A stretch of DNA of 64,000 bases from Collinsella sp. (GCA_019419505.1 DXZS01000024.1:38434-102433), one strand, 5' to 3'; numbered from the stretch's first letter, positions 32,472 to 41,973 are shown. A program made the numbers and translations. Notes: generated by a model from the letters alone, not told the origin.

Positions 32472-33602
32472 CTAGCAGTCGATAATGTGCAGGTCGTGCG
32501 GGGTCTTGGTGAAGGGCTCGTAGCCGTTCTCGGTGACCACGCCGTAGTCCTCCAGGCGCACGCCGCCCACGCCGGGCAGGTAGACGCCGGGCTCCATGGT
32601 GACAACCGAGCCGATCTCGATGGTGTTCTTACTGCGGTTGAAGTTGGGCAGCTCGTGGATGTCGATACCAACGCCGTGGCCCAGACCATGGTTGTAGTAA
32701 TCGCCATAGCCGGCATCGCCGATGATCTTCTTAGAGAGCTTGAAGATGTCGTTGCCCTCGACGCCCGGATGGATGGCGGCGACGCACTCCTCGTGTGTAC
32801 GGCGCACGAGCGCGTACAGGTCGAGCTGCTCCTGCGTGGGCTCGCCCATCACGACGGTGCGTGTCATGTCGGAGCGGTAATCGCAGTAGCCCGCGCCGTA
32901 ATCCATAAGAACGAAATCGCCCTTCTCGATCACGCGGTCGCTCGGCACGGCATGCGGGTTGGCGGTGTTGGGACCGCTCGCCACGATGGAGCCGAAGGCC
33001 AGGCTGTCGGCGCCGTTGGCGAACATAAAGTTCTCGAGCTCGTTGCGAACCTGCTTCTCGGTCATACCAGGCTTAATAAAGCCGAGCATATGCTGGAAGG
33101 CGGCATCGGTGATCGACTGCGCATGGCGCATGAGCTCGATCTCCTCGGCATCCTTGATGGCGCGCATCTTGCGGATGTCGTCGTGCATCAGCGTTAGCAT
33201 GCAGGCGACGGAACGGTCCTCCAGGCCGCGCTGAATACCCTGGTAGAAGTTAATCTGCATATCGTCTTCGACAGCGCAGACACGGCACTTGTTGGCTGCG
33301 ATCTTGCCGGCGACCCAGCCGGGAATGGTACCCTCGTCCATGTCGTAGACCCAAGGGCTGCCGGCGGGCGTGTTCTCCTCAAAGCTGTTGAGGTAGCGCG
33401 AGTCGGTGCGGAACAGGCACTGGTCGACCGTAATAAACGCAGCGTGCGGGAACTCGAAGGTGTAGTCGAAGACGCCCTTCACGCCCGTAAGCCAACGAAG
33501 GTTGGCCTCGTCGCGCACCACGATGGCGTCGTAGCCACGCTCGGCCATCAGGGCACGGACACGCTCGATACGACCGGCAGGACCGGCAGCAAACTCAGAC
33601 AT
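32472..33602 (-). CDS. M24-family Xaa-Pro aminopeptidase/dipeptidase
   Basis: The enzyme removes residues next to proline. The 376-residue protein has a creatinase N-domain (about 1-135) and a pita-bread C-domain. Metal ligands are visible: the two aspartates in VLMDYGAGYCDYRSDMTRT, the histidine in NHGLGHGVGIDIHELP, and glutamates in VVTMEPGVYLPG and GGVRLEDYGVV. GAAAGGA precedes the ATG. It is next to efp, a common pairing in Gram-positive genomes, and both deal with proline. Confidence 0.94.
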   Translation of the reverse strand: MSEFAAGPAGRIERVRALMAERGYDAIVVRDEANLRWLTGVKGVFDYTFEFPHAAFITVDQCLFRTDSRYLNSFEENTPAGSPWVYDMDEGTIPGWVAGKIAANKCRVCAVEDDMQINFYQGIQRGLEDRSVACMLTLMHDDIRKMRAIKDAEEIELMRHAQSITDAAFQHMLGFIKPGMTEKQVRNELENFMFANGADSLAFGSIVASGPNTANPHAVPSDRVIEKGDFVLMDYGAGYCDYRSDMTRTVVMGEPTQEQLDLYALVRRTHEECVAAIHPGVEGNDIFKLSKKIIGDAGYGDYYNHGLGHGVGIDIHELPNFNRSKNTIEIGSVVTMEPGVYLPGVGGVRLEDYGVVTENGYEPFTKTPHDLHIIDC

Positions 33603-33734
33603 GCAGATTCCTTTCTTGTTGTCTCTATATAGACGGGACGGGTCTCAACCGAACGACGAAATCGCATGCGATCCGCAACCGATTGAAAACCCGCCCCTCA
33701 ACATGATACGAAAGACAATGGATGTCAATAAATC

Positions 33735-34844
33735 TTAGAGAAGTTCTTTGCGTGAAGCCAAGTAGGCGTGAGTATGGCGCTCAAGAACCTCGTCCTCAAC
33801 GCTCGTTAGACGAATGGCGCCAAGTGCCGCGGGCAGCGGCAACATGCTGCGGTTCGAGCGAGCGAACTGCTGCTTGCGGAACTCCTCGATATATGCGGCA
33901 GGCTCCAGATCGAAGGCAAGTTCCTCGATACCAAAGTCCTCCAGGCAGTCATCGACCTCAAAGACGTAATCGATATCGAAGTCGCAGGCATCATGTGCTA
34001 GGCGCGCCTCAAAGCGCATGCCCTCGGATAACAGCTGATAGGCAGGAACCTGCGAAGCAGCATCGCCCAAGCAAGCGCGCAGAGTACGCTCCCCCGTCTT
34101 GCCAAAATCGAGCGCATGGCGGGCGCTCGGGTTCGTGGCCATCAGTACGTCCTTGCGGGCAGTCTGAGACCATTGAACTGCATTGACGAGCGCGACCTCC
34201 TCGCCCGCGAGAATCTCGGGAACGGTCTCAGTAAACTGATTCCAACGGGTCTTGCTGCTCGAAAGCATGGTACCAACAAGTACCACATAGCCGAGCTTGA
34301 GGTACTCGGGATCCGCCTCGCGAACAAGGTCGAGGTCACACACGACCAAGCCCGGCTCAGGACGGAACGCGATAGCGGGAAGCGCATTCGACGACGAGGC
34401 GACGAGCGGCTTCATGGTCGTCGCGACCGTGAGCATGGCGTCGAACGTCGTCGGCAGCAACGCGCACTCGGTGCGGCCGCACCACTGATTGGCACACCAG
34501 CTAACAACCGAGCAGGTTGCGGCATCGCCAACGGCGACAACCAGATCGTCACAGGTAATGCCATTGGCAGTCAGGGCGCCAAAGATAGCATCGGCATCAG
34601 CAAGCGTGGCACCAGCAGGCGAAACCTCGAGGGGAAGCTGTGACATGACAAAACCGGCGTCGACCAGCGCATGCTCGACGACCTCACCAAAACGCTCGGA
34701 TGTGGCGTCGTTCCAAACGACCATCGCGCGCTTAGGCTTGCCCACAGTCGAGGCAAACATGCGCGACAACTCATCGAACGCGCCCAATCCGACACGGACA
34801 TCGACGCTGCGGTTTTGGAAATTGATCAGTTGACGACGAATCAT
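33735..34844 (-). CDS. Degenerate AroB-like (3-dehydroquinate synthase superfamily) protein
   Basis: The 369-residue protein has AroB size and fold cues and sits next to shikimate kinase. Its key motifs are altered: the NAD motif GGGVxGD reads AVGDAATCSVV, and the lysine-rich VDSSVGGKT region reads MLTVATTMKPL. The metal motif GHTFGHAIE reads GKTGERTLR, and HGEAVAxGM reads LLSEGMRFEA. The glutamate segment AEVIKYG is also lost. All three usual zinc ligands therefore appear absent, so normal dehydroquinate synthesis is doubtful. The frame is intact over its full length, which argues against simple decay. The ATG at 34842-34844 overlaps the aroK stop as ATGA. Confidence 0.75.
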   Translation of the reverse strand: MIRRQLINFQNRSVDVRVGLGAFDELSRMFASTVGKPKRAMVVWNDATSERFGEVVEHALVDAGFVMSQLPLEVSPAGATLADADAIFGALTANGITCDDLVVAVGDAATCSVVSWCANQWCGRTECALLPTTFDAMLTVATTMKPLVASSSNALPAIAFRPEPGLVVCDLDLVREADPEYLKLGYVVLVGTMLSSSKTRWNQFTETVPEILAGEEVALVNAVQWSQTARKDVLMATNPSARHALDFGKTGERTLRACLGDAASQVPAYQLLSEGMRFEARLAHDACDFDIDYVFEVDDCLEDFGIEELAFDLEPAAYIEEFRKQQFARSNRSMLPLPAALGAIRLTSVEDEVLERHTHAYLASRKELL

Positions 34845-35374
34845 AGCAGCCCACGCTCCAAAAGCATCTCGGCACAAAGGTAGGAAACGTCCTCGAAGGA
34901 CTTGTTGCGAATATCAAGGGTAAGGTCGGCGGCCTGGCGATACAGCGGACGGCGATGCTCAAACAGGCGCGCAGCATGCTCGGGCGAACGGAAATCGGGG
35001 CGCGTGTCGGACCGACGAATCTGTCGAATCGAATCCTCGAAGTCGCCCTCGAGGTACACGCACGTACCCATTTCGTGCATCAGTTCAATATTCACCGGCG
35101 TTTCGACGATACCGCCCCCGCACGAAACCAACAGGCTGCGCTCGCTTTGGAGCGAACGGAGCGCCGAGGTCTCGAGCTCGCGAAAACGATCCTCGCCCTC
35201 GGTCTCAAAAATCTCGGTTACCGACTTGCCGCAACGGCGCACGACCAGACGGTCGGTATCGATAAAACGCCGCTTGAACATGGTGCCCACGTTGCGCGCA
35301 AGCGTCGACTTGCCCGCGCCCAAAAAGCCGATAAAGAAGATATGGTCGCAGCCGTGTTTGATGTGCTGGGACAT
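34841..35374 (-). CDS. aroK: Shikimate kinase
   Basis: The 177-residue protein phosphorylates shikimate at O3. It has Walker A FIGFLGAGKSTLARN, the shikimate-binding DTDRLVVRR, and DRFRELETSAL. SCGGGIVE supplies the glycine-rich contact and RRPLYRQAADLTLD the lid arginine region. A short basic/His-containing N-terminus precedes the fold. It overlaps the AroB-like gene by 4 bases and follows yqeG by 8, so these three genes are probably one transcript. Confidence 0.94.
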   Translation of the reverse strand: MSQHIKHGCDHIFFIGFLGAGKSTLARNVGTMFKRRFIDTDRLVVRRCGKSVTEIFETEGEDRFRELETSALRSLQSERSLLVSCGGGIVETPVNIELMHEMGTCVYLEGDFEDSIRQIRRSDTRPDFRSPEHAARLFEHRRPLYRQAADLTLDIRNKSFEDVSYLCAEMLLERGLL

Positions 35375-35382
35375 GACGAGAC

Positions 35383-35880
35383 CTATTCCTCGCAGGGAAG
35401 GTCGCGCAGGGCCCGGCGCTCAAAGATACGGAAGATCTGCGTATACCACAGGTCCTGCGTCGCCTGCGGCTTTACCAGGATGGTATCGACGCCGGCGAAG
35501 TTGCCGCTCCACACGTCCGTGTAGAGCTGATCACCGATCAGCACCGCCTCGCCGGCTGTGGCGCCGAGGCGCTTAAGGCCCGCCTTGAGGGCAAACGGCG
35601 CCGGCTTCATGGCGTGGCTGATGGCCTCGAGTCCCAGCTCGCGCGCAGAGCTCATGACCTGGTCGCGATGCCAGTTGTTGGACACCATGCACAGCTTAAA
35701 GCCTTTGGCGCGGGCGGCGTCGAGCCAAGCGGAAACCGCGGCGGGAACCTGCTCGGTGTCTCGCGGCACCAAGGTGTTATCGCGATCGAGCAGAATGGCG
35801 CGCTTGCCGTCGGCCCACAGGGTATTAAGGTCGATGCGATCGACCGAGGCAACGTAACGTTTGGGGCTAAAAATCCTCAT
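35383..35880 (-). CDS. YqeG-family HAD phosphatase (HAD-IIIA)
   Basis: The 165-residue protein has HAD motif I as ILLDRDNTLVPRDTE, motif II as MVSNNWHRDQV, the motif III lysine in MKPAPFALKAGL, and motif IV GDQLYTDVWSGNFAG. These match YqeG/GEP4-type phosphatases. The GEP4 relative dephosphorylates phosphatidylglycerophosphate; the bacterial substrate is not settled. The ATG is one base after the mltG stop. The longer upstream frame is an Arg/Ser-rich shadow of mltG. Confidence 0.88.
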   Translation of the reverse strand: MRIFSPKRYVASVDRIDLNTLWADGKRAILLDRDNTLVPRDTEQVPAAVSAWLDAARAKGFKLCMVSNNWHRDQVMSSARELGLEAISHAMKPAPFALKAGLKRLGATAGEAVLIGDQLYTDVWSGNFAGVDTILVKPQATQDLWYTQIFRIFERRALRDLPCEE

Positions 35881-35881
35881 A

Positions 35882-37315
35882 CTAATTCCAAGACTGTTGA
35901 TGCTCTTCGTAGGTTTGCGAGAAGTACTCCTCGTCCTGCGTAATGTAGAAATACAGGTCATCAGAGTCGGTCGGCTCAAGGGTGGCCTTGAGCGCCTCGA
36001 GCGACGGAGAGCAGATGGGCGTGGGCGGCAGGCCCTCATGCTTATAGGTGTTATACGGACTATCGCTCTGCAGGTCGTCGGCGGTAACCTCGCCACCGGT
36101 GACATACATCATAGTCGCATCGCTATTGAGATAGCGCAGGCCATCGAGCTTGCCGGCAAGGCGGTTGTAGAAAACCGAGGCCACATGCGCACGTTGATCG
36201 GCGTTGAGGCCCTCGCGCTCAACGATAGAGGCCAAGTTGACGATGTCGTAGTCGGACATCTCCACACCGTAGCGTTCCTTGATCTTGGCTTCGCAGCTCG
36301 CAAAGTCAAGCGACTTGTACTCGGTCTTAAACTGATCGAGCATAGCGCGAATCACGCCATCGGCCGTCGGCGAATCACCCAACGAATAGGTCTTGGGGAA
36401 CAAGAAACCCTCGAGCGAGTCGTTAGCGGCGCCCTTAAGGAAGCTATAGTCGTCCACGTAGTTGGAGGCCTTGGCCTGGTTGAGGAAGTCTTCCTTAGAG
36501 ATGCTGTCGTAGGCCTGGGCCACACGGTCGGCGACTTGATCGACCGTTAAGCCCTCAGGGATAGTCAGCGCATTGGAGCCCGCGTTGGGGCCTTCCATGA
36601 GCTGCTGAACAACCTTGGTCGCATCCATGAGTGTGGTGAACGAATAATCACCAGGCTTGAGCGACATATCGGCGTTGAGCTTTTTCACCGCCGCATAGTA
36701 ATCCTTGGGATTTTCGACGATATGGTTCTCGGAGAGAATCGAGGCGATCGTATCGCCCGAAGCACCATCGGGAATGGTCACCGTAACCTGCTGACCAGCC
36801 GTAACCTTCGTATCCTCACCGGCAAAGAAACCCTTGACGGCCGGCACGACAAAGAAAGCGATCGCGGCAAGCGCCAACACGGCGACGACGCCACCGATAA
36901 TCATAGGCACCGGGGAGCTTTTCTTTTGAGCACCGCGACGAGCATGCGTGTTGTAGCTCGAGCGGGTCGCCGGAGCAACGCCATGCGAACCACGAGCGTG
37001 ATGCGAATGCGATTGGGGGGCCTGCGTTCGCTGGGTAGGTGCCTGCTGCTTAAAGCGGGTGCCGCCTGCAGGCTGGGCCGTACGAGCAGTGGGCTGCTGA
37101 GCCGCGTGAGAAGCCGAATGCTGAACCGAACGAGCAGAAGGCTGCTGACCCGTCCGTTGAACAGGTTGGGCCGAACGAGAGAAGGACTGCGCCGGGCGCG
37201 CGGCAGGCTGAGCTGCGCGCTGCGTCGGCTGTGCCGGACGCTGGCCAGGCTGGGCAGGGCGCGACGCCGGCTGCTGTGTACGATTCGGCTGGCGCGGATC
37301 GGAAGCACTAGGCAT
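35882..37315 (-). CDS. mltG: Endolytic murein transglycosylase MltG with long disordered N-terminal tail
   Basis: MltG cuts nascent glycan strands at the membrane. The 477-residue protein has a cytoplasmic tail of about 135 residues rich in Gln, Pro, Ala, Arg and Ser, with repeated RPAQP-like units. One membrane span follows (VPMIIGGVVAVLALAAIAFF), then a LysM-like segment and the YceG domain. The catalytic region shows VNLASIVEREGLN, with the family glutamate, then RVASVFYNRL-like VASVFYNRLAGKL and SPYNTYKHEGLPPTPICSPS. GAGGAGG precedes the ATG, which overlaps ruvX by 8 bases. Confidence 0.93.
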   Translation of the reverse strand: MPSASDPRQPNRTQQPASRPAQPGQRPAQPTQRAAQPAARPAQSFSRSAQPVQRTGQQPSARSVQHSASHAAQQPTARTAQPAGGTRFKQQAPTQRTQAPQSHSHHARGSHGVAPATRSSYNTHARRGAQKKSSPVPMIIGGVVAVLALAAIAFFVVPAVKGFFAGEDTKVTAGQQVTVTIPDGASGDTIASILSENHIVENPKDYYAAVKKLNADMSLKPGDYSFTTLMDATKVVQQLMEGPNAGSNALTIPEGLTVDQVADRVAQAYDSISKEDFLNQAKASNYVDDYSFLKGAANDSLEGFLFPKTYSLGDSPTADGVIRAMLDQFKTEYKSLDFASCEAKIKERYGVEMSDYDIVNLASIVEREGLNADQRAHVASVFYNRLAGKLDGLRYLNSDATMMYVTGGEVTADDLQSDSPYNTYKHEGLPPTPICSPSLEALKATLEPTDSDDLYFYITQDEEYFSQTYEEHQQSWN

Positions 37316-37736
37316 GCGAAACCTCCTCGTTTTTACGATCGAGCCACGTCTGCAAAAACAGGCTGGCGGCAATCATGTCGATCTTGCCCCTCATCTGCTT
37401 TTCGTTGAGTCCCTGCTCGCGCAGGATACGCTTGGCCTCTTGCGAGGACAGACGCTCGTCCTCAAACTCCAAAGGAAGATCGAGCTCGTCGGCAATCTTT
37501 TGCGCCACAGCGGCAACGCGCTCGGCCTGAGGGCCGGGCTCACCGGCCATGGTCAGGGGACGTCCGCTTACCAGGATGTCGGGCTCATAGTCCTCAACCA
37601 GGTAGCGGAACGTCTTGGCCATACCGGTGACCTCGGCAGCCGGAAGCACCTTGACAGGCATCGCCATCTTGCCATCACGGCTCGAGACGGCGATGCCAAT
37701 CCTGGTCTCCCCTATGTCCAGCGCGAGCGCAACCAC
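37308..37736 (-). CDS. ruvX: Putative Holliday junction resolvase / pre-16S rRNA nuclease YqgF
   Basis: The 142-residue RNase H-like protein has ALDIGETRIGIAVSS at the N-terminus, with the first catalytic aspartate. VSGRPLTMAGEPGPQAERV and FEDERLSSQEAKRIL follow, and the final aspartate is in KIDMIAASLFLQTWL. The family processes the 5' end of 16S rRNA in E. coli and is also linked to Holliday junctions. It starts with GTG (37734-37736), lies 17 bases after alaS and overlaps mltG; alaS-ruvX-mltG is a common Gram-positive order. Confidence 0.93.
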   Translation of the reverse strand: MVALALDIGETRIGIAVSSRDGKMAMPVKVLPAAEVTGMAKTFRYLVEDYEPDILVSGRPLTMAGEPGPQAERVAAVAQKIADELDLPLEFEDERLSSQEAKRILREQGLNEKQMRGKIDMIAASLFLQTWLDRKNEEVSHA

Positions 37737-37753
37737 AGCGACTTCTTAGATTC

Positions 37754-40411
37754 TTAGGCGCCGAGCGCGGTCTTAGCGGCCGCAAGGGCATCGGCGATGC
37801 CGGCAGCATTCTTGCCACCAGCCTGGGCCATGTTGGGACGACCGCCACCGCGACCGTCGACCAGACCCGCGATCTGCTTGATCACGTTACCGGCGTGGAA
37901 ACCGGCCTTGACGGCGTCATCGGAGCCGGCAGCGAGCAGGGCCGGAGTGCCCTTCTCAGTCACGCTGGCGACGACACAAGCGACAGGGCCGGCGACCTTC
38001 TGATGCACGGTATCCCATACGTTGCGCAGGTCGGCAGCCTCAAGGCCCTGGAGCTCAGCGACAACGAGCTTATAGCCGTCGAGCTCGACGGCGCCCTCGA
38101 TGGCGCTGGAGATAGCGTCGGAGGAGCCACCGGTCAGAGCCTTCTTGAGCTTATTGGACGTCTCGCGCAGCTCGGCCTGCAGGTTCTCCACGCGGGCGGG
38201 AACCTCGTCTACGCGGCACTTGAGCGCAGCGGCGGCGGCGTCGACGAGCGCCAGGCGGTCGGCCATATAGTCGAGAGCACCCTTAGAGGTCACGGCCTCG
38301 ATACGACGGACATTCGAGCCCGTAGAGGACTCGGAAATGATCTTGAACAGGCCAATCTCAGCAGTGTTGGCAGCGTGCGTGCCACCGCAGAGCTCGCGGG
38401 AGAACGGCTGGTCCTCGGCGCCCACGGAGACGACGCGGACGACATCGCCGTACTTCTCGCCAAACAGAGCGACAGCGCCGGCGGCCTTAGCCTCGTCGAT
38501 GCCCATGACACGGGTCACGACCGGCTTGGAAGCGAAGATCTGCTGGTTGACCAGGTCCTCGACAGCCTTGAGCTGCTCAGAGGACAGAGCCTCGAAGTGC
38601 GTGAAGTCAAAGCGCAGGTGCTCGGGCGTCACCAGCGAGCCGGCCTGGGAGACGTGCTCGCCCAGGACCTGCTTAAGGGCGGCGTCGAGCAGGTGCGTGG
38701 CGGTGTGGTTGCGGCGCAAGAAGCCACGGCGCTCGGCGTCGAGCGCGGCGGTAACAGCGGCACCGACAGTCAGCGTGCCCTCGGCAACGTGGGCGACGTG
38801 AGCATACAGGCCGTTGTGGTTCTTGGTATCGGAAACGGTCAGCGAAACGCCCTCGGCGGAAAGCTCGCCGGCATCGCCCTGCTGGCCACCCATCTCGGCA
38901 TAGAACGGGGTGCGGTCAAGCACGACCTCGACGTCCTCGTCGGCGGCAGCGGACTCGACGGACTCGCCGTTGCGCACGATGGCGACAACCTTGGCGCCCT
39001 CGATCACATCGTTGTCATAGCCGTCGAACTCGGTCGCTGCGACCTTGTCGGAAAGCTCGACCCACACGTCGTTGAAGCTGCCCCAGGCGTCGCCCTTGGC
39101 ATTGGCGCGGGCGCGGGCCTTCTGGTCCTCCATGCAGGCAGTGAAGCCGTCCATGTCGACGTCGTGACCAGCGGTGCCGGCGATCTCGACGGTCAGGTCG
39201 ATGGGGAAACCAAAGGTGTCGTGCAGCTTAAAGGCAACATCGCCCGGAAGCGCAGCACCCTCGGCAAGCGCTGCCAGGGCCTCATCCAGGTAGACGCGAC
39301 CGTAGTCGAGCGTCGTGGAGAAGCGCTCCTCCTCGGAGGCGACGATACCCTTGACGAGCGCGACGTTCTTGAGCAGCTCAGGATAGGCCTCGCCCATCCG
39401 AGCGTTGACCTCGTCGATGAACTTAGTCAGGAAGGCGCCCTCGATGCCCAGCAGGCGACCGTGGAACACGGCGCGGCGGAGCAGGCGGCGAAGGACGTAC
39501 TCGCGACCCTCGTTACCGGGCAGGATGCCGTCAGAGATCATGAAGTCGACGGCACGGGAGTGGTCGGCGATGATGCGAAGAGAACGGCTGGCGCCGGAGT
39601 AATCGTCGGCGTCATAGGTCTTGCCGCTGATCTCCTCGCCCAGCTTGATGAGGTGCTGCATCAGATCACCGTCGTAGTTAGCAGTCTTGTGCTGCATGAT
39701 AGCGGCCATGCGCTCCAGGCCCATGCCCGTATCGAGGTTGCGGTGCGGCAGCTCCGGCATGGAGCCGTCCTCCTGACGGTCGTACTGGGTAAAGACGAGG
39801 TTCCAGAACTCAAGGAAGCGGTCGCAGTCGCAGCCGGGCTTGCAGTCGGCGCTGCCGCAGCCGACCTCCTCGCCCATATCAAAGTAGATCTCTGAGCACG
39901 GACCGCAGGGACCGGTGGGGCCAGCGGCCCAGAAGTTGTCGTCCTCGCCCAGGCGGGAGATGTGGTCCTCAGCAACGCCCAAAGAACGCCACACGTCGTG
40001 GGTCTCGTCGTCCTCGGTAAAGACGGTAAAGTACAGGCGGTCGAGCGGCAGCTTGAACTCCTTGGTGATGAGCTCAAAGGCCCAGGCGCAAGCCTGCTCC
40101 TTGGAGACGCCGCCAAAAGAGAAGTCGCCAAGCATCTCGAAGAAGGACAGGTGACGGCCGTCCTCGCCGATGCAATCGATGTCGTTGGTGCGGACGCACT
40201 TCTGGCAGGAAATCGCGCCGATCTCCTTCATGGTCTTCTTGCCCTGGTAGTACTCCTTAAACTGGTTCATGCCGGCGTTGGCAAGCAGCAGCGAAGGATC
40301 GTCGGGAACAAGAGACGAAGAAGGATAGAGCTTAAGACCGCGCTCCTCAAAGAAGTTGAGGAACTTGGAGCGGATCTCGGCCGTAGTCATTGACGGGTAG
40401 TCAGCACTCAT
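37754..40411 (-). CDS. alaS: Alanyl-tRNA synthetase
   Basis: The 885-residue enzyme is full length. It begins with the class II domain: MTTAEIRSKFLNFFEERGL, then PSSSLVPDDPSLLLANAGMN and TNDIDCIGEDGRHLSFFEML. The editing domain has RRNHTATHLLDAAL and the metal-binding CGGTHAANTAEIG. The C-terminal DHHA1 domain ends with DGRGGGRPNMAQAGGKN. A cysteine-rich insert CGSADCKPGCDC occurs in the catalytic part. GAGGAG lies upstream of the chosen ATG. No T-box was seen in its 150-base leader. Confidence 0.96.
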   Translation of the reverse strand: MSADYPSMTTAEIRSKFLNFFEERGLKLYPSSSLVPDDPSLLLANAGMNQFKEYYQGKKTMKEIGAISCQKCVRTNDIDCIGEDGRHLSFFEMLGDFSFGGVSKEQACAWAFELITKEFKLPLDRLYFTVFTEDDETHDVWRSLGVAEDHISRLGEDDNFWAAGPTGPCGPCSEIYFDMGEEVGCGSADCKPGCDCDRFLEFWNLVFTQYDRQEDGSMPELPHRNLDTGMGLERMAAIMQHKTANYDGDLMQHLIKLGEEISGKTYDADDYSGASRSLRIIADHSRAVDFMISDGILPGNEGREYVLRRLLRRAVFHGRLLGIEGAFLTKFIDEVNARMGEAYPELLKNVALVKGIVASEEERFSTTLDYGRVYLDEALAALAEGAALPGDVAFKLHDTFGFPIDLTVEIAGTAGHDVDMDGFTACMEDQKARARANAKGDAWGSFNDVWVELSDKVAATEFDGYDNDVIEGAKVVAIVRNGESVESAAADEDVEVVLDRTPFYAEMGGQQGDAGELSAEGVSLTVSDTKNHNGLYAHVAHVAEGTLTVGAAVTAALDAERRGFLRRNHTATHLLDAALKQVLGEHVSQAGSLVTPEHLRFDFTHFEALSSEQLKAVEDLVNQQIFASKPVVTRVMGIDEAKAAGAVALFGEKYGDVVRVVSVGAEDQPFSRELCGGTHAANTAEIGLFKIISESSTGSNVRRIEAVTSKGALDYMADRLALVDAAAAALKCRVDEVPARVENLQAELRETSNKLKKALTGGSSDAISSAIEGAVELDGYKLVVAELQGLEAADLRNVWDTVHQKVAGPVACVVASVTEKGTPALLAAGSDDAVKAGFHAGNVIKQIAGLVDGRGGGRPNMAQAGGKNAAGIADALAAAKTALGA

Positions 40412-40484
40412 AGAGGGAATCTCCTCGGTTTCACATCGAAACAGTTCAAACGTAACGATATTACCATCCCACCGCGCAAGTGCA

Positions 40485-40513
40485 AAAAAGAGGGCCGGCA
40501 CAATGCCGGCCCT
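40485..40513 (-). terminator. Terminator after AI-2E family transporter gene
   Basis: On the minus strand GGGCCGGC pairs with GCCGGCCC around ATTGT and is followed by TCTTTTTT. It separates the sigma-factor operon from alaS. Confidence 0.9.
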
Positions 40514-40563
40514 TCAGCGAAATTGCATGTTAGCGCGTATGAATATTAATCCGAATTACCCCG

Positions 40564-41973
40564 CTAGTTGTCATCATCGTCCATGGAGCCGTCGATGCCG
40601 GTTTTGGTGTCGTCGTCCGTATTGGAATCGTCATCCTTGGCGAAAGGGTTCTTGAAAAAGCCCGTCGCGTCGGGCTGAAGACCCGAGAGCTTAATCCAAG
40701 GATTATCGAGCTCGGGCTTGGGCATAGCCTGGGCCTCGGGCGCAGTCTCGTTGCCGATGAGCTCGGACTCGTAAATGAAGGTGTCGTCGCCGAGCGCGTC
40801 GTAGGCGGCGACCGGGTTGCCATCGGCATCGCGGTACGGTGTGCCCTTAAACACGGCGCCGTCATAGGCCACAAGCTGGCGGCCGGTCTCATTCTCGAAG
40901 TAGAACACGAAGATACCTTTGAGGGCCGCACAAAGCGGGATGGCAATAATCATGCCGATGGGGCCCATGAGTGCCGAGCCAATAACGAGCGCCGTGAGGC
41001 TCATGATGGGATGCACCTGCACCGAGCTCTGCATAACCTTAGGCGAAATCACGTTATCGGTGACGTTTTGCGCGACCATCGTCACGACGAGCGTCCATAA
41101 CGCCAACATGGGGCTGAACATGAAACCGAGCACTGTGGCGATTGCTGCGCTCACCCAAGGACCGACGACTGGAACCAAATGCATGATGCCGGTAAAGATA
41201 GCCATGAGCGCCGCATACGGATGGCCGATGATCATAAAACCGATAAAGGCGAGGAAACCACCGCAGATGGACGTCACGACCATACCGCGCATGTAGCCGC
41301 CGACAGAGCGAGAAAGGATGGCGACCATAAAGCGGTACGTGGTCTCCTTCTCCTGACCGATGATGGTGCAAATCTCGTGGTGCATGCGAGGGTAGTCGCA
41401 GGCCATCCAGTACGCAAGCACCAGACCAAGGAAGATCACGAACAACTGCGAGGCCGTATTGGTGATGAGCGGGAACACACCGCGGCCAAGCTCGGCAGCG
41501 ATCTGAGACACGTACTTTGATGCCACAGTAACAAGCGACGAAAGATTATCGTCCAAATACTCCTTGAGCGGCGTGTTGTTGAGCGTCTTGGCATGCGAAA
41601 TCATCTCGTTGAGATCGCCACCCGCAACACGAAGCTGCTCGGGCAGACGGCTCAGGACTTCCATGATCTGACCAAAGAGAATCGGCGACAAGATGCAAAC
41701 GACACCGACGAGCACGGCAACAACAACAATAAGCGCGATAAGCGAACCGATGCCGCGATTCACGCCATGGTGCTCGAGCCAGTTGGTGATCGGGGACATC
41801 ACAAAAGCAATGATGGAGCCGACGGCAAGAAACTCAATAACCGGTGCCAGGATGCCCATAAGGTTAAAGATGACAGCAGCAATAACAATGCAGCCGACAA
41901 CAGCCCAAATGCGCAGCGTCAGAATGCGGGTGTCGCGCAGCACGCGATCGGTTTGTTGGGGGTGCTCACTCAT
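40564..41973 (-). CDS. AI-2E (TqsA/PerM) family membrane protein
   Basis: The 469-residue protein has about eight membrane spans and family motifs SIIAFVMSPITNWLEHHGVNRG, HLVPVVGPWVSAAIATVLGF and VTDNVISPKVMQSSVQVHP (each a well-known AI-2E stretch, given by key residues PITNWLE, PVVGPW and DNVISPKV). Members export small molecules or act as Na+/H+ antiporters; the substrate is unknown. An acidic Asp-rich tail of about 100 residues follows the last span. Its ATG overlaps the sigma-factor stop (ATGA). Confidence 0.88.
   Translation of the reverse strand: MSEHPQQTDRVLRDTRILTLRIWAVVGCIVIAAVIFNLMGILAPVIEFLAVGSIIAFVMSPITNWLEHHGVNRGIGSLIALIVVVAVLVGVVCILSPILFGQIMEVLSRLPEQLRVAGGDLNEMISHAKTLNNTPLKEYLDDNLSSLVTVASKYVSQIAAELGRGVFPLITNTASQLFVIFLGLVLAYWMACDYPRMHHEICTIIGQEKETTYRFMVAILSRSVGGYMRGMVVTSICGGFLAFIGFMIIGHPYAALMAIFTGIMHLVPVVGPWVSAAIATVLGFMFSPMLALWTLVVTMVAQNVTDNVISPKVMQSSVQVHPIMSLTALVIGSALMGPIGMIIAIPLCAALKGIFVFYFENETGRQLVAYDGAVFKGTPYRDADGNPVAAYDALGDDTFIYESELIGNETAPEAQAMPKPELDNPWIKLSGLQPDATGFFKNPFAKDDDSNTDDDTKTGIDGSMDDDDN

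Noticed and set aside
33603..33734. Possible terminator from GGGCGGGT / ACCCGTCCC pairing between the peptidase and AroB-like genes
   Set aside because: The loop is over 40 bases and no U-tract follows on the minus strand, so support is too weak to list.
37895..39895. 666-codon + strand frame opposite alaS
   Set aside because: It is a shadow of alaS caused by codon bias; no recognisable domain.
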